From positions 124,001 through 188,000 of the forward strand of contig NZ_QITQ01000003.1 of NCBI RefSeq assembly GCF_003260265.1: 64,000 nucleotides of DNA, written 5' to 3'. This stretch comes from Roseovarius amoyensis (GTDB lineage: Bacteria; Pseudomonadota; Alphaproteobacteria; Rhodobacterales; Rhodobacteraceae). The position numbers and the translations under genes were made by a program. The notes below the pieces were generated by a model, which worked only from the letters and a program-made list of their open reading frames with translations, ran no database searches and was not told the DNA's origin. Shown one piece after another: positions 44,399 through 53,832 of this stretch. Numbering within the stretch: the first letter of the stretch is position 1; each line of letters begins with the position of its first letter.

Positions 44399-45298
44399 AT
44401 GAAGAGCCCAGATTTCTTTATCATCGGCGCGCCGAAATGCGGAACCAGTTCCCTGGCATGGTGGCTGTCCCAGCATCCGCAGGTCTGGTTCAGCAGGATC
44501 AAGGAGCCGCATTTTTTCAACGACGACAGCGAATTCCGGCAATTCCGAGCTCGTCCGGCCTATGAGGAGCTGTTCGCCGGCGCGGGCCCCGAACACATGG
44601 CGGCGGGCGAGGCGTCGACCTGGTACCTGCTCTCGGACACCGCCGTGCCGAATATCGAGGAATATACCGGCCAAACGGCACGATATATCGTCTGCCTGCG
44701 CGATCCCGTCACCATGATGCCCGCACTACACCGACAGTTGCTGTTCAGCGGCACCGAAACCGAACAGGATATCCGCCGGGCCTGGGCAATGCAGGAGGCA
44801 CGCGCCAAAGGCGATGACCTGCCGGCGGGCATCAAGGCGCCCGTGCACCTGCAATACAAGAACGCCTGTTCCCTGGGGTGGATGTGTCAGCGCCTGTTGC
44901 AACGCGTGCCGCGCGAACGCGTGCATTTCGTCTTCACCGAGGATATGGCCGGCGATCCGCAAGGCAGCTATCGCGCGGTGCTGCGCTTTCTGGGGCTGTC
45001 CGAGAACCCCGGCGATGTTTTGCTGGAGGCGGTGAACACGGCCCATGCGCCGAAGTCGCGTGCAATTTCGGCGTTGATCGGGCTGGGTGGAATAATTCAA
45101 CGCGGCCTGGGCCTGCGAACCGGCAAGGGATTCCTGCGCAGGCTGAGACAGATCAACCGCCGTAAGGTGGCGCGTAAACCGTTGCCCCCGGGGTTCGAGG
45201 CGGAACTGCGCGCAGCATTCGCCGAAGACATCGCGCTGTTGCAGCGGGTGACCGGACGCGACCTGTCACACTGGCAGGAGCCGCAGCAGCCGGGCTGA
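44399..45298 (+). CDS. Sulfotransferase family protein
   Basis: This 299-residue protein has the PAPS 5'-phosphosulfate loop FFIIGAPKCGTSSLAWWLSQHP (residues 6-27) and the 3'-phosphate region YIVCLRDPVTMMPALHRQL (about 95-113). Such enzymes transfer sulfate from PAPS to sugars or other acceptors. It opens the polysaccharide locus, so sulfation of a surface glycan is plausible. No membrane span is seen. Confidence 0.88.
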   Translation: MKSPDFFIIGAPKCGTSSLAWWLSQHPQVWFSRIKEPHFFNDDSEFRQFRARPAYEELFAGAGPEHMAAGEASTWYLLSDTAVPNIEEYTGQTARYIVCLRDPVTMMPALHRQLLFSGTETEQDIRRAWAMQEARAKGDDLPAGIKAPVHLQYKNACSLGWMCQRLLQRVPRERVHFVFTEDMAGDPQGSYRAVLRFLGLSENPGDVLLEAVNTAHAPKSRAISALIGLGGIIQRGLGLRTGKGFLRRLRQINRRKVARKPLPPGFEAELRAAFAEDIALLQRVTGRDLSHWQEPQQPG

Positions 45299-45321
45299 AC
45301 CGTGGCAATGCTTGATCGCAA

Positions 45322-46890
45322 TTGACGTATTGGACGGTTGCCGGAATTGGCATAGGTTTGCCGCCAGCGCCCGAGCGGAACGGAGTCACGACCATATTCA
45401 ACGTCGCGAAACTTTTCTCCAGCAACATGCTGGGGCTCGTGCTGGCTGTCGGTATCACCCTGCTGATCACCTATCGCCTGGGCGCCACCTTTGAGTCGGA
45501 CGCCTTTATCATGGCGCGCAGGCTGATCACCGGACTGACCGAGCTGATGCACCGGGCAATGCTGATGATCTTTATTCCGGCAATGGCGGCGGGGCTTTTC
45601 GCCGCGGGCACGCGGCGGCGCGGGCTGGCGATGCAGGGGGGGCGGGCGCTGGCCGTGGGCGTGGCGCTGTTCGCGGTGATCTGGTTCATCGCGCCACCCG
45701 TGATCGACGCGTTGGGCGGTGCGATGGCGTCTGAAACCCGCGCGCTGGCGATCTGGGTGACGCGGGTGATGGCGCTGGCTATCCCGGCGGCGGTGCTGGC
45801 AAACCTGCTGACCGCAACGCTGAACCTGGAGGGCGTATTCGGTGCCCCGGCGTTGTTGCGGCTGCTGCCGCGCATGTTCATCCTTGCCGCCTTTTTTCTG
45901 GCCGCCAGCCAGGTGCTGGTGAAAACCGCCGCCGCCGGGTTCGTGCTGGGCAACCTGGCCCTGGTGCTGGGGTGTCTGTGGCTGGCCAGACGTCCGCGCG
46001 CCGTGCCTGCGATGCAAACCTCATCGCCCCCCCGGGCGCGGTCGCCCGGCGATGTCGGTGCGGTGCTGCTGATGATCGGCGGCGCGCAGGTTGTCAGCCT
46101 GATCGAGATCGGGTTCGCCGTGCGACTGGGCGAAGGGGCTCTGACGATACTGGAGCTTGCGCAGCGCATCACGGTACTGATTTCCGGCGCGTTCATCTCG
46201 GCCACGGTGATGCCGTTTCTTGCCAGGTGGTCGCGCGACGAGGGCGCGCGCACCCCGGCCTCGTTCGGGCGCGCACTGCGGATGGGGCTGGTGTTCCTGG
46301 CCTGTGTTCAGGGCTTTTTCTTGATCAATGCCGGGGCGGTGGTGTCGCTGCTCTTCGAGCACAGCCTGCTGGACCCGGCAGCGCTGCGGAAACTGGTGGC
46401 GCTGGTCATGGTGGCGTCGGCGGCGCCGCTGGTGGTATTCTGTTACCAGTTGCTGGCGATATGGAACATCGCCGCCGGTCGTGCCGGTCTGGTCTGGTGC
46501 ATGCTTGTCGCGCTCACAGCCAACCTGGGGGTGCGCGTGGCGCTGGCGCTGGGGCTGATGCCGCAGATCGGCTTGCAGGCGCTGACGCTGGGAATGGCGG
46601 CAGGGCCAGCAATCGCGGTGGTGGTACTGATGATGCTGGGTGATCGCGGGTTCCGGCCGGTCGCACCGCAGGGCTGGCGGATTGCGGGCAGACCCGCGGC
46701 GGCGGTCGTGGCGGTGCTGGCGGCGCTGGGGCTGGGGCATCTGGGCGGACAGACGCTTGGCAGCGGGCATGCGCCGGTCGCGGCGGCGATGCTGACGCTG
46801 GCAGGGTCGGCGTTGGCCGGGCTGGTCACGGTGGCTGTCCTCGTTCGCCGTTTCGGCCTGCTGGGGATGCTCCGGCGGAAGGAGCCATAA
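45322..46890 (+). CDS. MurJ/Wzx-like lipid-linked oligosaccharide flippase
   Basis: This MOP-superfamily protein (up to 522 residues) has about 14 helices and resembles MurJ (AKLFSSNMLGLVLAVGITLLITYRLGATFESDAFIMARR near the start). In this locus it probably flips an undecaprenyl-linked glycan repeat. The start is unclear: TTG 45322 gives the longest frame, but the only good ribosome site (CGGAGT, 45381-45386) lies eight bases before an in-frame ATA at 45394, and the first in-frame ATG is 45427. It is followed closely by the glycoside hydrolase. Confidence 0.78.
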   Translation: MTYWTVAGIGIGLPPAPERNGVTTIFNVAKLFSSNMLGLVLAVGITLLITYRLGATFESDAFIMARRLITGLTELMHRAMLMIFIPAMAAGLFAAGTRRRGLAMQGGRALAVGVALFAVIWFIAPPVIDALGGAMASETRALAIWVTRVMALAIPAAVLANLLTATLNLEGVFGAPALLRLLPRMFILAAFFLAASQVLVKTAAAGFVLGNLALVLGCLWLARRPRAVPAMQTSSPPRARSPGDVGAVLLMIGGAQVVSLIEIGFAVRLGEGALTILELAQRITVLISGAFISATVMPFLARWSRDEGARTPASFGRALRMGLVFLACVQGFFLINAGAVVSLLFEHSLLDPAALRKLVALVMVASAAPLVVFCYQLLAIWNIAAGRAGLVWCMLVALTANLGVRVALALGLMPQIGLQALTLGMAAGPAIAVVVLMMLGDRGFRPVAPQGWRIAGRPAAAVVAVLAALGLGHLGGQTLGSGHAPVAAAMLTLAGSALAGLVTVAVLVRRFGLLGMLRRKEP

Positions 46891-46902
46891 GGAAAGGTGG
46901 GA

Positions 46903-48288
46903 ATGTTGGTGAGAATACTCTCTTTGGCGCTGGCCGTGACATTGCTGGGATCGGGCGCAGCCCCGGCCCAGCAGGATGCTAGCGCGATCTTTGACGTGCA
47001 GGCCAGGATCACGCCGCAGCTGGGCCTGGCCTTTCCCGGCGCGGACCCCGCCCTTTACCGATACGTTGCCGATGCCGGCATCGGCGTGGTGCGCATCGAC
47101 GCCGCCTGGAAACATATCGAGCCCGCACCGGGGCAGTTTGAATTTCGCGCCCTCGACCGCCGCATCGCGGGGCTGCAGCAACTGGGGCTGACGCCCTTCG
47201 TCACCTTCACCTCCGATGCCGAATGGGCAGTGATGCCCGCCACGAAACACCTCAACAATGCCACGCCCCGCGACCCCGAGGCATGGTCGCGTCTCGTGGC
47301 CAGAGTGGTCGAACGCTACGATGGCGATGGCGCAGACGACATGCCGGGCCTGCGGGGCGCGGTGCGGTACTGGCAGGCGGCGAACGAGTTCATGGGCGTA
47401 AACAACACCGCCGGCGGCTGGGGCGGCAGCAGCGAGGAATTGCTGGCCTATGTCAACTTGGCCCATGACGCGGTCAAGGCGGCCAACCCCGACGCCATCT
47501 TTGTTCTGGGCGGGCTGTCGGTCTTTACCATCGACGCCGCCGCCATCGTCCTGGGAGCCGACATGGGGCTGCAGCAGGAACATGAGGCGGGCAAGATCCG
47601 GCATATCTCGCGCAGCGACCTGATGGCGGGGCCAATGCGCGAGATGTTCGAAAACCGGCTCAAACGGGTGCTGAGCGAGGCGCGCTATGACATCGCCGAC
47701 GCCCATCTTTATGGCCCCGAATCCCGCGACCCGGCCCGCATCAAGGCGCTGAAACAACTCTCAGGGCATCCGGTCCTGTCCAGCGAATGCGGCGGGCCGG
47801 CGCTGACCTATGGCGGCGGCTATACCGGACACCGGCACTATGTTTCGGTCATCGAGCGCAACCTCAACGCTCTGGCCGGGGGGATGCGGTTCTGCCTTTG
47901 GTTCGGGCTGGGCGAAGAGGTGAATTCGACCTGGGGCAATTCGCGGGTGCAGCTTTACGACCAAAACCGCCGGCCCAAGCCGGGCGTTGCCGCCTATCGC
48001 CTGCTGTCGCGCCTGCTGCCGGCCGGGGCAGGGGTGCGGCGCATCGGTGACAGCCGGGCGTTCGAGATCGCGTATGATGATGGCCGCCGCAGCCATGTCA
48101 CGCTGGGCCGCGCGGCGGCGGCCACTTTGGCGGCGACGCAGGGGGGCGACGCGATGGCGATCTGTGTCAATGATGCCGAACGCCGGCAGGCAACGCTGAT
48201 GCCCCTGTCCGCGGCCATACACAATTGCAGTGAAGATGCCGTTGTGGTTAGTGGGTCCGTACCTTTGGGCCTGATCGGGGCGAAATGA
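46903..48288 (+). CDS. Secreted clan GH-A glycoside hydrolase-like protein
   Basis: This 461-residue exported protein (signal peptide about 1-23, ending APAQ) has a TIM-barrel hydrolase pattern: GVVRIDAAWKHIEPAPGQFEF, acid/base E162 in WQAANEF, and nucleophile E295 in LSSECGGP. These resemble GH5/GH39-type enzymes. It may trim or release the polysaccharide made by the cluster. ATG 46903 was preferred over GTG 46897 because of GGAAAGG upstream. The precise family and substrate are not certain. Confidence 0.78.
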   Translation: MLVRILSLALAVTLLGSGAAPAQQDASAIFDVQARITPQLGLAFPGADPALYRYVADAGIGVVRIDAAWKHIEPAPGQFEFRALDRRIAGLQQLGLTPFVTFTSDAEWAVMPATKHLNNATPRDPEAWSRLVARVVERYDGDGADDMPGLRGAVRYWQAANEFMGVNNTAGGWGGSSEELLAYVNLAHDAVKAANPDAIFVLGGLSVFTIDAAAIVLGADMGLQQEHEAGKIRHISRSDLMAGPMREMFENRLKRVLSEARYDIADAHLYGPESRDPARIKALKQLSGHPVLSSECGGPALTYGGGYTGHRHYVSVIERNLNALAGGMRFCLWFGLGEEVNSTWGNSRVQLYDQNRRPKPGVAAYRLLSRLLPAGAGVRRIGDSRAFEIAYDDGRRSHVTLGRAAAATLAATQGGDAMAICVNDAERRQATLMPLSAAIHNCSEDAVVVSGSVPLGLIGAK

Positions 48289-48303
48289 GCCGGGACGAAG
48301 CCA

Positions 48304-49965
48304 TTGCTTGACCACTATCGTGAACTCTTCCGCCTGTTCCGACGTTCTATTTTCCTGAGCATCGCCGTCGCCGGGCTGGTGGCGTTGGGGTTCAGTCTGC
48401 TGTTGCTGAAATACGTGCCGGTCTATGTCTCGTCGGTGACGATGAACATGCAGCCGTCGGAAGAGGCGCTGCGATTCAACCGTGAATTCAAGGATGCGGG
48501 GCAGTTCAACCCCTCCACCATCATCACCCAGACCCACATCGAACGTCTGCTCAGCGACCCGGTACGCGAACGCGCGCTTGATATCCTGATGGAGCGCGCT
48601 AAGGGCGACCGCCCGGTCGATCCGCCAGACATGATCGACAAGATCAAAGGCGCGGTCTGGCGCAGCTGGGCGACGCTGAACTATGGCTTCTTCATTCCGC
48701 CGGACAAACGCACCGAATACCTGGCTATTCTCAAGAACGCGATCAGCGTCGATTTCGTCGAAGGCTCCTACATCATCCGGCTGGAGGCCAAGAGCCAGTA
48801 CCCTGAAGTTTCGGCGCGTATCGCCAACGCCTTTGCCGATGCCTATGCCGAGATCGCCAGCGCCGATTTCCGCGGCCAGATATTCGACTCCGTCAAGGTG
48901 GTCGAGGGCAAGATCGCCGTCAAGGAAGCCGAACTGGCCGAGCTGCTGGCCGAGCGCGAGAAACTGCGCGAAGCACTTGGTGTGCGCGACATCGGACTGG
49001 AACTGTCGATCATGCTGGAAAGCCGCCGGGCGCTGGTGCAGGCGCTACAGGAGGCCGAGATCGAACTGGTCAAGCTGCAAAACGAACTGGCCTACCAGAT
49101 GCGCACCCTGGGCAGCCGCCAGGCCGACACCGAAGGCGTGTTGCAGCCCCAGCGCCGCAAGATCGCGGACCAGCAGGACGAAATCGAGGCGCGCCGCCGC
49201 AACATCGCCGAGCTTGACGACGAACTAAACGGTCTTGCCCTCAAGGAACGCGAGCTGGACAAGCTGACCAACGCCATAGAGGCCGCGCGCACCGACCTGG
49301 AGGCCCTGCGCGAACGCCGCGTTTCGCTGGAGCTGGGAACAGATGCGCGCATGTCGCAGCTGCGTATCGTCAGCCCGGCCGTGGCCTCGGTCTATCCCGA
49401 GTTTCCCAAGGTGCTGGTCAATACCGTGGTGGCGATGATCGTCGGCGGGTTGCTCACTGTGGCCGGCATCATCCTGATCGACACCGTCGGCACCCGGGTG
49501 CGCACCAAGGGCGACCTGCAGGTGGTGATCGGCACCCGCGCGCTGCCGACCGTCAATCGCAGGTTCCGCCGCTATTTTCGCAAGGGGCACTTTACCGGCG
49601 GGCGCCTTGCCCGGCGTCTGCTGAGGCAGTTCACCATCGGCCTGACCCGGCGGATGAGCGCCGGCGCCGGGCTGGACACCCACACCGTCCTGGTGACCGG
49701 GTTTCTTGACCGCAACGAGATCGACCGCGTCGCCGCCGTGATCCGTACCGTGATCCAGATCCAGTTCGGCAGCGACGGCAAGGACAGCGCGATAAAGGTC
49801 GAGACCATTCCGCCGGTGTCCGAGGTGATATCATGGGATGATCAACCCGACGGCACCATCGTGGTGGCGGTGCCATCTGGCAAGGTCGAAGAGATCGAGG
49901 TGCGCTCGATCGACAAGGTCGGCAACCGCAAGCCACGCCGGCCGTTCATGCTGATCTGGAACTAG
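48304..49965 (+). CDS. Wzz/GumC-like polysaccharide chain-length protein
   Basis: This 553-residue protein has two membrane helices (about 14-36 and 373-395) flanking a large periplasmic domain with long coiled coils (about 190-350, heptads such as KEAELAELLAEREKLREAL). A cytoplasmic tail of about 150 residues follows and has no Walker motifs, so it is not a BY-kinase. It should set glycan chain length and aid export. Start is TTG 48304 (MLDHYRELFRLF), with weak ribosome site. Confidence 0.8.
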   Translation: MLDHYRELFRLFRRSIFLSIAVAGLVALGFSLLLLKYVPVYVSSVTMNMQPSEEALRFNREFKDAGQFNPSTIITQTHIERLLSDPVRERALDILMERAKGDRPVDPPDMIDKIKGAVWRSWATLNYGFFIPPDKRTEYLAILKNAISVDFVEGSYIIRLEAKSQYPEVSARIANAFADAYAEIASADFRGQIFDSVKVVEGKIAVKEAELAELLAEREKLREALGVRDIGLELSIMLESRRALVQALQEAEIELVKLQNELAYQMRTLGSRQADTEGVLQPQRRKIADQQDEIEARRRNIAELDDELNGLALKERELDKLTNAIEAARTDLEALRERRVSLELGTDARMSQLRIVSPAVASVYPEFPKVLVNTVVAMIVGGLLTVAGIILIDTVGTRVRTKGDLQVVIGTRALPTVNRRFRRYFRKGHFTGGRLARRLLRQFTIGLTRRMSAGAGLDTHTVLVTGFLDRNEIDRVAAVIRTVIQIQFGSDGKDSAIKVETIPPVSEVISWDDQPDGTIVVAVPSGKVEEIEVRSIDKVGNRKPRRPFMLIWN

Positions 49966-49970
49966 GGCAC

Positions 49971-51206
49971 ATGCCGGACCGGCGGCAGCGCAAACGGCGC
50001 AGGGCCCTGCAGGCGGGCCTTGGTCTGACCCTGGGGGCCGGCGTGGGGCTGGTCCTGCTGGTCTTGCCGGGTGTGCCGGGCTGGGCGGCGGCGCTGGCGC
50101 TGGCGGTGGGGCTGGTTGCGGCGTTGCGCGCGCTTGACGATCGCGGCGGCGTGCCGGTGATGGTCTATCACAGCGTGTCGGCTGCACCGGAATGGCTGCC
50201 CTGGGCGGCCAACATCTCGGTCAGGCCCGAGGTGTTCGAGGCACATCTGAGGGTGCTGCGAAGGGGCGGCTGGCAGGTGATCCCCAGTCAGGATCTGGCC
50301 CGCGCGCGGCAAGAGGGGCGCGCGCTGCCGCGCCGGGCGGTGGCGCTGCATTTCGACGATGCCTATCTGGACAACCACGTCGCGGCGATGCCGTTCCTGC
50401 GCCGCTATGGGATGCCAGCGACGGTTTTTGCCTCGACCGATTTCATCGATCCCTCGACCGGCCTGCGCCCGGAAATGGATGCCGAGCAGGGCGTTCAGTG
50501 GGATGGCTACATGAACGCCGATGAGTTGCGCGCGATGGATGCCGACCCGCTGTTTGAGGTTGCTTGCCACGGCACCGATCACGCACGGGTCGCCATCGGC
50601 CCGCCGGAGGGCGTTCGCCTGAGCAAGAGCGACTGGAAACGGCACGCACCCTGGCTTTGGGGACAGATGCCGGGCAACAAGGCGCGCTGGTACAAGGCCG
50701 ACACCCCGCCGCTGCCGCTGGGCACGCCGGTGCCCCAGACCGACGCGGCGCTGTGCGCCGGTCGCTGGGATGCCGAAACCGGCCCCGAACCCGACGCCAT
50801 GCGGTGCGCCCGCATCCTGGCCGATCTGCGCCGGGCGCGGGCCGGGCTGGGCGCGGTGCTGGGGCGCGAGGTGACGTTCCTGTGCTGGCCCTTCGACCGG
50901 GTGACGCCCGAGGCGCTGAACCTGGCGCGCGAGGCGGGATTTACCCTCTTTACCGGCGGGCGCGGCCAGAACCGCCCCGGCGAAGACCCCACGGTGCTGT
51001 CGCGCATCCATGTTAATGACCACGCCGCCGGGCCCGCTATGCCGCTCTGGGTCGAGGCGCTGGTGTTCCGCGCGCGGCTAGGCGTCGCGGCGGGCGAATT
51101 GTGGTGGCTGCCGGTCACATGGGCGGCGGCACGGCGGCGCGCGAAGACATACGCCATCGAATACGAAACACCTGCCCGAGCGGTGCCGGGGGACCGGGCG
51201 GCATGA
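49971..51206 (+). CDS. Polysaccharide deacetylase family protein
   Basis: This 411-residue protein has two N-terminal helices (about 14-50) followed by a NodB-type domain: VMVYHSVS, the metal/base motif VALHFDDAYLDN (about 124-135), and a later CHGTDHARV with the metal-binding His. It removes N- or O-acetyl groups from a glycan. It starts five bases after the chain-length gene and overlaps the ligase start (ATGA). Confidence 0.86.
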   Translation: MPDRRQRKRRRALQAGLGLTLGAGVGLVLLVLPGVPGWAAALALAVGLVAALRALDDRGGVPVMVYHSVSAAPEWLPWAANISVRPEVFEAHLRVLRRGGWQVIPSQDLARARQEGRALPRRAVALHFDDAYLDNHVAAMPFLRRYGMPATVFASTDFIDPSTGLRPEMDAEQGVQWDGYMNADELRAMDADPLFEVACHGTDHARVAIGPPEGVRLSKSDWKRHAPWLWGQMPGNKARWYKADTPPLPLGTPVPQTDAALCAGRWDAETGPEPDAMRCARILADLRRARAGLGAVLGREVTFLCWPFDRVTPEALNLAREAGFTLFTGGRGQNRPGEDPTVLSRIHVNDHAAGPAMPLWVEALVFRARLGVAAGELWWLPVTWAAARRRAKTYAIEYETPARAVPGDRAA

Positions 51207-52624
51207 GCGTGCGGGCGGCAACCCTCCTGCCTGTCGGGGCGGGCTTGTTGGCGGCGGCGGCGACGCTGGCGGCGGCTATGGCGACCAAGGCAGAACTGGC
51301 GCTGGCGGTGCCGATGGGAATGCTGGTCGCCCTGCTGATGTTCACGCGGCCGATCCTGGGGTTGGGGCTGTTGTTCTTCTTCGCGCTGATGGATGCGGTG
51401 GAAGAGATGCTGACAGGGCCGCTGGGGATATCAGGGTTCCGTTCAATCGCCCTTATCACCCTGGCCGGGGCGGTGATGGTGCCGACCATGCGCCGGCATA
51501 ACCTCATGATCGCGCTGCGCGAACCCTCTGTCCGGCTGGGGCTGGCGTTTTCTGCCTGCGTCGCCATCAGCACCCTGCTGGCCATCGACAAGCGGATGGC
51601 TGCAACCGAGGGGATGCGGCTGTTGTCGGTGGCGATGCTGATGTATCTCACCATCCTGATCGTGCAGAACATGCGCAACCTGCGTATCGTCATTGGCGTG
51701 TTGATCGGCAGCATGGTGATTTCCGCCATCATCGTGATCATCGAGATATTCCTGCATGTGACCTTGGTTTCATCGTCGACGGCGGCGCTGATGGCGACCA
51801 CGGCCGAAGGGGTGTCGCGCTCATCCGGCGGGTCGAACCATGACCCAACCACGGCGGCGCTGATGCTGCTGATGGTGGTCACGCTGGCGCTGATGCTGGC
51901 GCTCGAAGGGCACCGCCACCGGGCGCTGTTGCTGGTTGCCGCCGGCATCGGGTCGGTCGCGCTGATCTTCAGCTTCGCGCGCTCGGCAATGCTGGTCTAT
52001 GCGCTGGTGCTGATCGCGGCGGCCTATCGCTATCGCCACAGCCGCTATGCACCGGCGGGGGCGTTGCTGGGGCTGATATTCGCAGTCTTCATGCTGCCCT
52101 TCGTGCCGGCCAGCTATTTCGCACGCTTCTCATCACTGTTCGAGGGGATAGGTGCCGACTGGACGCTGGGGCGGCGGCTGACCTACCAGATCACCGGCTT
52201 CGACATCCTGCTGAACCACCCGGTTTTCGGGGTGGGGCCGGGGAACTACAACGAGTTGTTCACCGATCCCGCCTATCGCTATCTGCCGGGGCGCACGATG
52301 CTGCCGCGCCCGCTGCACAACATGTATCTTTCGGTCGCGGTGGAATACGGGCTGGTCGGGTTCTTCTTTTTCATGTCGCTGATCGTGTTGTCGTTCAAGA
52401 GCCTGCTATCGGTTCTGCGCGCCCCCGCCAATGACGAGATCCGCACCATCGCGCTGGCGCTTCTCTTTGCCGCATCGGGGTTCTTTTTCGCGTCGGTCAT
52501 GAACCCGCATGACGACAATAAATACACCTGGATCCTGCTTGGCCTCGGCCCGGCGGTGGGGGTCGTAAACCGCCGCCTTTCGGTGCCCAGGCTGGAAGAC
52601 AAGACCGAAGAGGACCCATCGTGA
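51203..52624 (+). CDS. O-antigen ligase/polymerase family membrane protein
   Basis: This 473-residue protein has about 11-12 helices. The Wzy_C-type periplasmic loop near residues 330-390 includes TLGRRLTYQITGFDILLNHPVFGVGPGNYNELF and PRPLHNMYL, the signature of O-antigen ligases/polymerases (PF04932). It polymerises or transfers lipid-linked glycans. ATG 51203 overlaps the deacetylase stop; its stop overlaps the next GTG. Confidence 0.86.
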   Translation: MSVRAATLLPVGAGLLAAAATLAAAMATKAELALAVPMGMLVALLMFTRPILGLGLLFFFALMDAVEEMLTGPLGISGFRSIALITLAGAVMVPTMRRHNLMIALREPSVRLGLAFSACVAISTLLAIDKRMAATEGMRLLSVAMLMYLTILIVQNMRNLRIVIGVLIGSMVISAIIVIIEIFLHVTLVSSSTAALMATTAEGVSRSSGGSNHDPTTAALMLLMVVTLALMLALEGHRHRALLLVAAGIGSVALIFSFARSAMLVYALVLIAAAYRYRHSRYAPAGALLGLIFAVFMLPFVPASYFARFSSLFEGIGADWTLGRRLTYQITGFDILLNHPVFGVGPGNYNELFTDPAYRYLPGRTMLPRPLHNMYLSVAVEYGLVGFFFFMSLIVLSFKSLLSVLRAPANDEIRTIALALLFAASGFFFASVMNPHDDNKYTWILLGLGPAVGVVNRRLSVPRLEDKTEEDPS

Positions 52625-53832
52625 AGATCGTGGTCGTGGTCAGCGACTTTCCCAAGGTGACCGAAACCTTTGTCGCGGACAACGTGCTGCATTACCTGTC
52701 GCGGGGGCATGACGCGCAGGTCTTTCACCTCAAGCCCTTTCGCCGGGACGAGGTGGTGCATGACCATACCCGTCCCGTGGTCGAGCGCGGCTTTACCTTT
52801 CCCTGGATCGGCGGCGCGTCGGCGGCGGCGCTGGCCTGGGGGCTGATGCGCCGCCCCGGTGCAGTGCTGGGGGTGGTGGGCGCGATCTGCCGGACCTTCT
52901 GGGCCGAGCCGCGGCCACTGTTGGCGTCGCTTGCCATCCTGCCCAAGGCGCTGGCGCTGGGGCGCATGGCGCGGGCACAGGGGGTCGAACACATCCATGC
53001 CGAATTCGCCGGCTATCCCGCAACCGCGGCCTGGATCGCGGCGCGCGCATCGGGCGTGCCTTTCAGCTTTTCCGCCCATATGCACGACATATTCGTCACC
53101 CATGGGTTGTTGGTCGACAAGGCGCGCGAGGCCCGGTTCGTGCGCGTGATCTCGGATTACAACCGCCGGTTCCTAGCAGCGCTGCCGGGCTTTCCGGTGC
53201 AAAAGCTGCATGTGCTGCGCTGCGGGGTGAACCTTTCCGCGCCGGCGCCACTGCCGCCGGCACCGGGGCAGGGGCGGGCGCTGCGCATCCTCTTCGTCGG
53301 CTCGCTTATCCCGCGCAAGGGGGTGGCACACCTCTTGCAGGCGGTGGCGGCATTGTCTGATCGCATCGACTGGCGGCTCGACATCCTGGGCGGCGGGCCT
53401 GAGGACGACAGGCTGCGCGTGCTGGCCACCAGGCTGGGGCTGGGGGAACGGGTGCGGTTCAGGGGGCCGCAGGCGGCCGCGGCTGTGCGCGCGGCCATGC
53501 AGGCGGCACATGTGCTGGTGGTGCCCTCGGTCACCGACGCTGACGGGCAGAGCGAGGGCATCCCCGTTGTGCTGATGGAGGCGCTGGCCGAGGCCCGCCC
53601 GGTGATCGCCTCGAACCTGTCGGGTATCCCGGAACTGGTGCGTGACGGCGAAACCGGCTGGCTGGCCGGGCCCGGCGACGCAGGCGCCATTGCCACCGCG
53701 CTGACGCGGGCACACGATGACTATGACGCGGCCGCCAGGCTGGGGCAGGCGGGCCGGGCACTGGTGGCGCAGGAATATGATATAGACCGCAACGCTGCGG
53801 CGCTGCTGGCGATGATGGAGGCGACAACGTGA
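52621..53832 (+). CDS. Glycosyltransferase family 4
   Basis: This 403-residue GT-B enzyme has the acceptor domain with HIHAEFAGYPATAAW and the donor domain with ILFVGSLIPRKGVAHLLQAV, LGGGPEDDRL and VPSVTDADGQSEGIPVVLMEALAEARPVIAS (EX7E motif). It adds a sugar from a nucleotide donor; the sugar is unknown. GTG start at 52621 overlaps the previous stop (GTGA), and the next gene again overlaps, forming a coupled chain. Confidence 0.9.
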   Translation: MKIVVVVSDFPKVTETFVADNVLHYLSRGHDAQVFHLKPFRRDEVVHDHTRPVVERGFTFPWIGGASAAALAWGLMRRPGAVLGVVGAICRTFWAEPRPLLASLAILPKALALGRMARAQGVEHIHAEFAGYPATAAWIAARASGVPFSFSAHMHDIFVTHGLLVDKAREARFVRVISDYNRRFLAALPGFPVQKLHVLRCGVNLSAPAPLPPAPGQGRALRILFVGSLIPRKGVAHLLQAVAALSDRIDWRLDILGGGPEDDRLRVLATRLGLGERVRFRGPQAAAAVRAAMQAAHVLVVPSVTDADGQSEGIPVVLMEALAEARPVIASNLSGIPELVRDGETGWLAGPGDAGAIATALTRAHDDYDAAARLGQAGRALVAQEYDIDRNAAALLAMMEATT

